Assembly (NCBI GenBank): GCA_964637695.1
Contig: CAZWVF010000006.1
Coordinates: 9,114 to 73,113 of the forward strand
Origin: JAGLTZ01 sp964637695
GTDB taxonomy: Bacteria; Blakebacterota; Blakebacteria; Blakebacterales; Blakebacteraceae
Direction: 5' to 3'
DNA: 64,000 bases
Part shown: positions 60,380 through 64,000 of the stretch, piece after piece
Position numbering within the stretch: position 1 is the first letter of the stretch
Layout of the letters: each line of letters begins with the position of its first letter
Position numbers and translations under genes: made by a program
Notes under the pieces: generated by a model
What the model saw: the letters and a program-made list of their open reading frames with translations, nothing else
Databases searched by the model: none
Told to the model about the DNA's origin: nothing

Positions 60380-61144
60380 TCATGAGATAACACTTGCTAT
60401 CTCATTGGGGTAGACGACTTTCTCCAGAAAAAGAGCGTGCGCAGGAGCTGTAAAACCTCCTGTTGCCGGCCCCGGTGTATCCAGAGAGGAACTGAATCCC
60501 TCAATACCATGGAATCCCCTGCCCAGCATGATCATCTCCCCTATTAAACGCCGTACCATGTTGTGCAGGAAACGATCGGCTGTGATTTGAAAAGTAATGA
60601 TCGTTCCATCCTCGTCCAAAGTAAAGGTTTCAACCACGCACCGTGTATGAGTGTATTCTCTACTGTGGCTGCAGAAGGCTCCGAAATCGTGTTCACCGTG
60701 ACACATCTGGAGAACAGGCCTGATCAGATTTGTGTCGAGCTTCCATTTCACAAACCAGTGAGTCCTTCTCAGCAGGGGGGAAGGCTCCAGTGTTATCTGG
60801 TACCTGTAGTGTCTGGATATTGCACTGTAACGGGCATGAAAGCCCTCCGGAGCCATTACCAGTTCCTTTACGGTACAGTCGGGCTTCAGCAAACCGTTCA
60901 GGCTCTTTCTCAGTTTCTTCAGGTCGACATCAGCAGAATCGAGAACAATGTGTGCCGCCTGCTCTTCTGCATGTACCCCGGCGTCGGTCCTGCCCTGGCC
61001 TGTAACCGGGATCTCGTCGCCCATAATCAGAGAGAAGGCCTTCTCCAGCTCCCCCTGTACAGTTCGCAGATCAGGCTGAGCCTGCCAGCCATGAAAAGCA
61101 GCTCCATCATACTCAAGTGTGATCTTCAGCGGATATTTTCCCAT
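60380..61144 (-). CDS. truA: tRNA pseudouridine(38-40) synthase
   Basis: A 254-residue enzyme. The catalytic Asp lies in GQGRTDAGVHAEEQ; YDGAAFHGWQAQP opens the protein and FLHNMVRRLIGEMIMLGRG is the C-terminal hallmark. It modifies U38-U40 of the anticodon stem. Length is normal. It is the first gene of the 32-kb leftward block; the 200 bp upstream are shared with the rightward small membrane gene. Confidence 0.95.
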   Translation of the reverse strand: MGKYPLKITLEYDGAAFHGWQAQPDLRTVQGELEKAFSLIMGDEIPVTGQGRTDAGVHAEEQAAHIVLDSADVDLKKLRKSLNGLLKPDCTVKELVMAPEGFHARYSAISRHYRYQITLEPSPLLRRTHWFVKWKLDTNLIRPVLQMCHGEHDFGAFCSHSREYTHTRCVVETFTLDEDGTIITFQITADRFLHNMVRRLIGEMIMLGRGFHGIEGFSSSLDTPGPATGGFTAPAHALFLEKVVYPNEIASVIS

Positions 61145-61252
61145 AACGATTCCAGGTGTTCAGACGTCAAATTAACGGTCCGTTGCAGCACCGTGCCTGT
61201 TCTCAGGTCGAAGGTGCCTGCATACTCATTTGCATAAGTTACACCTTTTGGT

Positions 61253-61281
61253 TTGACTAAGGGTTCTGCCAAAATTATGAT
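61253..61281 (+). promoter_or_regulatory. Sigma70-type promoter for the small membrane protein gene
   Basis: TTGACT (61253-61258) and TATGAT (61276-61281) are separated by exactly 17 bp, a near-consensus -35/-10 pair. Transcription would start near 61289, about 57 nt before the GTG at 61346. It is the best vegetative promoter I saw in the window. Confidence 0.6.
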
Positions 61282-61345
61282 GCCCCCGCTTGACTGAAAA
61301 TGATAAAGAAATACGTAAAAAAGATACATACGGAGGTTCCGGAGC

Positions 61346-61534
61346 GTGAAGATACTTAAAAAGATCGGCGGTTACCTGCTGCTGTTTATCCTCTCCCTTG
61401 TTCCAGCTGTGATCGCCTATCGATACGAGGCCGGGGCCAATGAGATTGGCATGATCTATCTGGGTACTATTGTCTGGGCGTCCCTCTTCTGGGGAGCCCT
61501 TCGCATCATAGAATCGGGCGAAGATATCATCTGA
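61346..61534 (+). CDS. Hypothetical small membrane protein (two helices)
   Basis: 62 residues with two likely membrane helices (IGGYLLLFILSLVPAVIAY and GMIYLGTIVWASLFWGALRI) and an acidic C-terminus. The GTG start follows GGAGG about 10 nt upstream and a near-consensus promoter. I do not recognise a family. It is the only rightward gene between 28.8 and 64 kb and stands alone, which supports it being a real, independently expressed gene. Function unknown. Confidence 0.6.
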   Translation: MKILKKIGGYLLLFILSLVPAVIAYRYEAGANEIGMIYLGTIVWASLFWGALRIIESGEDII

Positions 61535-61553
61535 TACGATCTCACCTATAAAA

Positions 61554-61577
61554 GAAGGGGACCTTCCGGTCCCCTTC
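61554..61577 (-). terminator. Intrinsic terminator after the ssb operon
   Basis: GAAGGGGACC and GGTCCCCTTC pair perfectly around a 4-nt loop (61564-61567). On the minus strand the stem is followed by TTTTATA, so it ends leftward transcription of ssb and its partner. The stem alone may also stop rightward transcripts from the small membrane gene, ending 20 nt upstream. Confidence 0.75.
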
Positions 61578-61647
61578 ACCCGGCCCTGCCTGGCGCCTAC
61601 AGCCCCCCTTTATGCAGACACCACCGCAGGGCCCACGGTCTGATGTC

Positions 61648-62001
61648 TCAGCGGACTCCCATCCCGACTCGCGGACCTGGCGCCGAGGAAAATGTTCTCT
61701 TCAATAATTTCGGAGCTTCAGAGGGTGCTACAATCAGCCGTACTTCCTGAACGGGAGCACCCTTTTCTCCCGCATTGACTTCCAGCCGCACACCCGGCCC
61801 CAGGCCCACACACAGCACCCAACCACTCGGCCGGATTCCCCCCTCTGCAGTAAACCGGGGCCGGAGCGCGACATCCTCGATCCTCAGATCCCATTCCATC
61901 AATCCCACCCAGAGACATTCCTGAACCCGATTATCACTCAGGAGATTACCCAGCAATTGCGGGATCGGGATTTCGCTTTTCTGGATTGGCAGGTCGATCA
62001 A
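61648..62001 (-). CDS. Hypothetical protein translationally coupled to ssb
   Basis: A 117-residue protein that I do not recognise. It has no signal peptide or membrane helix; the centre is beta-rich and glycine-rich (GWVLCVGLGPGVRLEVNAGE). Its ATG overlaps the ssb stop by 4 nt, and a clear terminator lies 70 nt after its stop, so it forms a two-gene unit with ssb. A link to single-stranded DNA handling is suggested only by this coupling. Confidence 0.6.
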   Translation of the reverse strand: MIDLPIQKSEIPIPQLLGNLLSDNRVQECLWVGLMEWDLRIEDVALRPRFTAEGGIRPSGWVLCVGLGPGVRLEVNAGEKGAPVQEVRLIVAPSEAPKLLKRTFSSAPGPRVGMGVR

Positions 62002-62420
62002 CTCTCGACCTCTTCAGCCTGCTCATCCATCACTTCTTCCAGTTCCTGCTGGTTATCATTCGCTTCTCTGTCCTGCCTGTCCAGAAACTGAACCCGATCA
62101 GCCCTGATCTCTATCTGTGATCTCTTTTCCCCATCACCGGTCTCCCACTCGCTCGAATGCAATCGACCGGTCACGACAACTGCACTTCCCTTCTGCAGGT
62201 TCTCGTAACACCTTTCGGCCAGCGCCTGCCATGCCACGAATCCGACATAGGTCACTTCCCTCTTCCATTCATCATCGGCGGCCCTGTAGAAACTGTTACT
62301 GGCTATTCTGGCATGCAGGACCGGCACGCCGCTCTGTGTGTACTTCAGTTCCGGTGTTCTGGTCAGGCGGCCGGTTATTACCGCAACATTCAGGTTCGGC
62401 ATTTTCAGCCCATTCATCAT
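61998..62420 (-). CDS. ssb: Single-stranded DNA-binding protein
   Basis: A 140-residue OB-fold SSB. NVAVITGRLTRTPELKYTQ, VTYVGFVAWQALAERCYENL and GSAVVVTGRLHSSEWE are diagnostic. ATG 62420 has GGAG 8 nt upstream; ATGs at 62417 and 62402 are alternatives. The C-terminal tail is acidic but ends EEVES and lacks the DDDIPF-type tip that recruits partner proteins in most bacteria. It may thus be a secondary SSB or a lineage-specific variant. Confidence 0.92.
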   Translation of the reverse strand: MMNGLKMPNLNVAVITGRLTRTPELKYTQSGVPVLHARIASNSFYRAADDEWKREVTYVGFVAWQALAERCYENLQKGSAVVVTGRLHSSEWETGDGEKRSQIEIRADRVQFLDRQDREANDNQQELEEVMDEQAEEVES

Positions 62421-62473
62421 TATTCACACTCCAGATTGTCTGATCGGAGAGCCTCTTGTTGACACTTAAAGGT

Positions 62474-62489
62474 ATCAAACATCGTGCCA
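62474..62489 (-). promoter_or_regulatory. Candidate sigma54 promoter upstream of ssb
   Basis: On the minus strand TGGCACG-ATGT-TTGAT matches the sigma54 consensus TGGCACG-N4-TTGCW except for GA in place of GC at -12, with the right GG-N10 spacing. The predicted start near 62463 lies about 43 nt before the ssb ATG. A sigma54 activator is encoded immediately upstream. The -12 mismatch keeps confidence low. Confidence 0.35.
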
Positions 62490-62624
62490 CATAAAGCAGG
62501 GCGGGACTTATAACGATAACTCGTTGTACATCAATAAGTTGCTGAAGACCTGGTCCACTGAGATTCAGGTTCTCATTACTTCAATCTCGTTAAGTGGAAT
62601 TGACACAATCCGATCTGCTGCTCA

Positions 62625-62648
62625 ATCCGGCGATCGGGAAAGCCGGAT
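62625..62648 (-). terminator. Hairpin downstream of the sigma54 response regulator gene
   Basis: ATCCGGC and GCCGGAT pair around a 10-nt loop, 28 nt after the regulator's stop in the leftward direction. No T-run follows, so termination would be weak. The rest of the 256-bp spacer 62421-62676 shows only the sigma54-like site. Confidence 0.35.
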
Positions 62649-62676
62649 CGCTGTCAACTATCCGTTACGGTCAGAT

Positions 62677-64000
62677 TCAGGAATCCGGCAATCTGGTCGG
62701 AATAGAGTGATACTGAAGACGCTGATACAGATTCTGCCTCGACATGCCTAGAATCCGCGCAGCCTCAGTCTTATTCCAGTTTGTCATTTCGAGCGCGGAA
62801 AGGATCAACTGCCGTTCCTTGATATCCATGGCAACTTTCAGACTACCCGCACCACGCACCTGTTGTGCCGCCCGTACCTCCTCCGATAAATTCTTCAATT
62901 CTATTGTATTACAATCTGTCAGAGTAACAACCCTGGCTACTTCGTTTTCCAGTTCCCGGACGTTACCCGGCCAGGGATACAGTTTGAGGGCACGCAAAGC
63001 TCTTCTGTTGAGTTCAACCGGATCGCCCTCCCTGCCTTCACTGTACATTTTGAGAAATCTGTTCAGGAGGTGCGGGATATCTTCTCTGCGCTGACGCAGG
63101 GGTGGAATCCTCAGTTTCAGCACATTGAGCCGGTAAAAAAGATCCTGGCGGAATCTACCTTCTGCTACAGCCTCTTCCATGTCTGAATTCGTAGCAGCGA
63201 TAACTCTGACATTCACCTCTTTCGTCGTGCTGCTTCCGATTCTTCTAACCTCCCCCTCCTGCAGCACTCTCAGAAGTTTCACCTGACTTGTCTGAGGCAA
63301 CTCTGCCACTTCATCCAGGAAGAGTGTCGACCCGTGTGCAGACTCGAAAAATCCCTGCTGGTCACTGATCGCACCGGTAAAGGCACCTTTCAGGTGCCCG
63401 AACAACTCCGATTCAATCAATTGTTCAGGGATCGCTCCGCAGTTAAGGGACATCATCTTGCGGACGCTGCGCTGGCTTGCCGAGTGAATCGCTTTTGCCA
63501 CAACCTCCTTGCCCGTCCCTGTTTCACCGGTAATCAGGACAGGCACATCACTGCGCGCGGCCTTCAGTACAAACGCCTCAATCTCGGCAACCTCACGACT
63601 CGGACCCATTATCCTGCTCAATTCAGAGCCCTCTTCAGAGGTTTCAACTGCAAAGGAGGGAGTCCCTTCAGAAACCTGATCTATGCGGCGTCTCTTCAGC
63701 AGGCACTGTTCCACTGCATCAGCTACCTCGCCTGCCGTCAGGGGCTTCATAAGGTATTCGACGGCACCGTACCGCAGGGAATCGAGCATGCTGTCCATAC
63801 TCTTGAAGGCTGTCATCATGACCACCCTGCAGGCAGGGATATCCTCATGCAGTCGCTTCAGAAGCTCAATCCCGTCGTGACCGGGCAGACGGATATCCAG
63901 AACGGCTACATCGGGAGTTTCACCGGCCTCAATCGAATTGATAAAAGAGGTCCCATCTGCAAATGGAGCTGCGTCAAATCCTCGGTTGGTCAGAGTTTTC
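62677..64000 (-). CDS. Sigma54-dependent response regulator (NtrC family), 5' end outside window
   Basis: About 441 codons; the start lies beyond 64000. The receiver domain is cut at its N-terminus but keeps the phospho-acceptor Asp (PDVAVLDIRLPGHDG) and the switch Lys (EYLMKPL). The AAA+ domain has Walker A GETGTGKEVVAKAI, the canonical sigma54 contact loop GAFTGA, Walker B LFLDEVAELP and an Arg-finger region. A Fis-type helix-turn-helix (NKTEAARILGMSRQNLYQRL) is C-terminal. The frame is open without a break from 63999 to the stop. The target genes are unknown; the sigma54-like site before ssb is one candidate. Confidence 0.93.
   Translation of the reverse strand, partial: KTLTNRGFDAAPFADGTSFINSIEAGETPDVAVLDIRLPGHDGIELLKRLHEDIPACRVVMMTAFKSMDSMLDSLRYGAVEYLMKPLTAGEVADAVEQCLLKRRRIDQVSEGTPSFAVETSEEGSELSRIMGPSREVAEIEAFVLKAARSDVPVLITGETGTGKEVVAKAIHSASQRSVRKMMSLNCGAIPEQLIESELFGHLKGAFTGAISDQQGFFESAHGSTLFLDEVAELPQTSQVKLLRVLQEGEVRRIGSSTTKEVNVRVIAATNSDMEEAVAEGRFRQDLFYRLNVLKLRIPPLRQRREDIPHLLNRFLKMYSEGREGDPVELNRRALRALKLYPWPGNVRELENEVARVVTLTDCNTIELKNLSEEVRAAQQVRGAGSLKVAMDIKERQLILSALEMTNWNKTEAARILGMSRQNLYQRLQYHSIPTRLPDS

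Noticed and set aside
61126..61329. 67-residue minus-strand frame overlapping the start of truA
   Set aside because: Different frame from truA, no ribosome-binding site or family, and it covers the promoter of the rightward small gene.
1..64000. Search for tRNA or rRNA genes, CRISPR arrays, transposases, prophage or toxin-antitoxin pairs
   Set aside because: None seen by eye on either strand; the window reads as core chromosome apart from the 182-bp repeat.

Overview
This is one 64 kb stretch of an ordinary bacterial chromosome from a draft, probably metagenome-derived, assembly: it contains two 100-N scaffold gaps (33638-33737 and 58429-58528). Base composition is moderately GC-rich by eye. 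The organism looks Gram-negative, with type IV pili, TatA, phosphatidylserine decarboxylase, a Tol/YfgM-like TPR protein and a DegP/HtrA protease. A secreted metalloprotease ends in a FlgD/T9SS-like tail with a PNPF motif, which is typical of the FCB superphylum and its neighbouring candidate phyla (for example Krumholzibacteriota, Eisenbacteria, Latescibacterota). That placement is an inference from gene style. I found no tRNA, rRNA, CRISPR array, transposase or prophage.

Positions 1-28.7 kb read almost entirely rightward. After the start of a leftward M24 peptidase come rnr, purF, a two-cluster ferredoxin overlapping a geranylgeranyl-reductase-type flavoprotein, a structured inverted-repeat element (5132-5313), a YifB/ComM ATPase, recN, pgsA, uvrC, xerD-like, a CCA/poly(A)-type nucleotidyltransferase and a site-2 protease. 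A type IV pilus block follows (pilB, pilT, pilC, pilS, pilR), then a secreted metalloprotease, an NHL-repeat protein, a polyprenol/diacylglycerol-kinase-like membrane protein, an unknown gene overlapping era, and a TPR protein, DUF4870 protein and L,D-transpeptidase.

Positions 28.8-61.1 kb read leftward. In transcription order (right to left) they hold: truA and a transaldolase-like gene; htrA and purB, separated by gap 2; the phospholipid pair psd-pssA with DUF4321; tatA, coaE, and an acyl-CoA carboxylase set (pccB-like, biotin carboxylase, biotin carrier) with an M14 peptidase and a class V aminotransferase inside it. Then comes the conserved translation/RNA operon rimP-nusA-ylxQ-infB-DUF503-rbfA-nrnA-truB-ribF-rpsO-pnp-M16 peptidase-dut. 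It leads by a 4-nt overlap into an unusual ATPase/zinc-ribbon/PH-like protein interrupted by gap 1, then asnS and leuS.

Positions 61.1-64 kb hold a lone rightward small membrane protein with a good sigma70-type promoter, then leftward ssb with an overlapping unknown gene ending at an intrinsic terminator, and the body of a second sigma54-dependent response regulator running off the right edge.

The most interesting items are: (i) the gap-1 protein, where the contig ends share an identical 21-mer whose collapse restores one reading frame joining an ExeA-like ATPase to a double zinc ribbon and a PH-like domain; (ii) the structured 182-bp inverted-repeat element; (iii) the ferredoxin/geranylgeranyl-reductase pair; (iv) two genes that seem to start at CTG inside a CTGA stop/start overlap; and (v) candidate sigma54 promoters before the pilus genes and ssb, in a window encoding two sigma54 activators.
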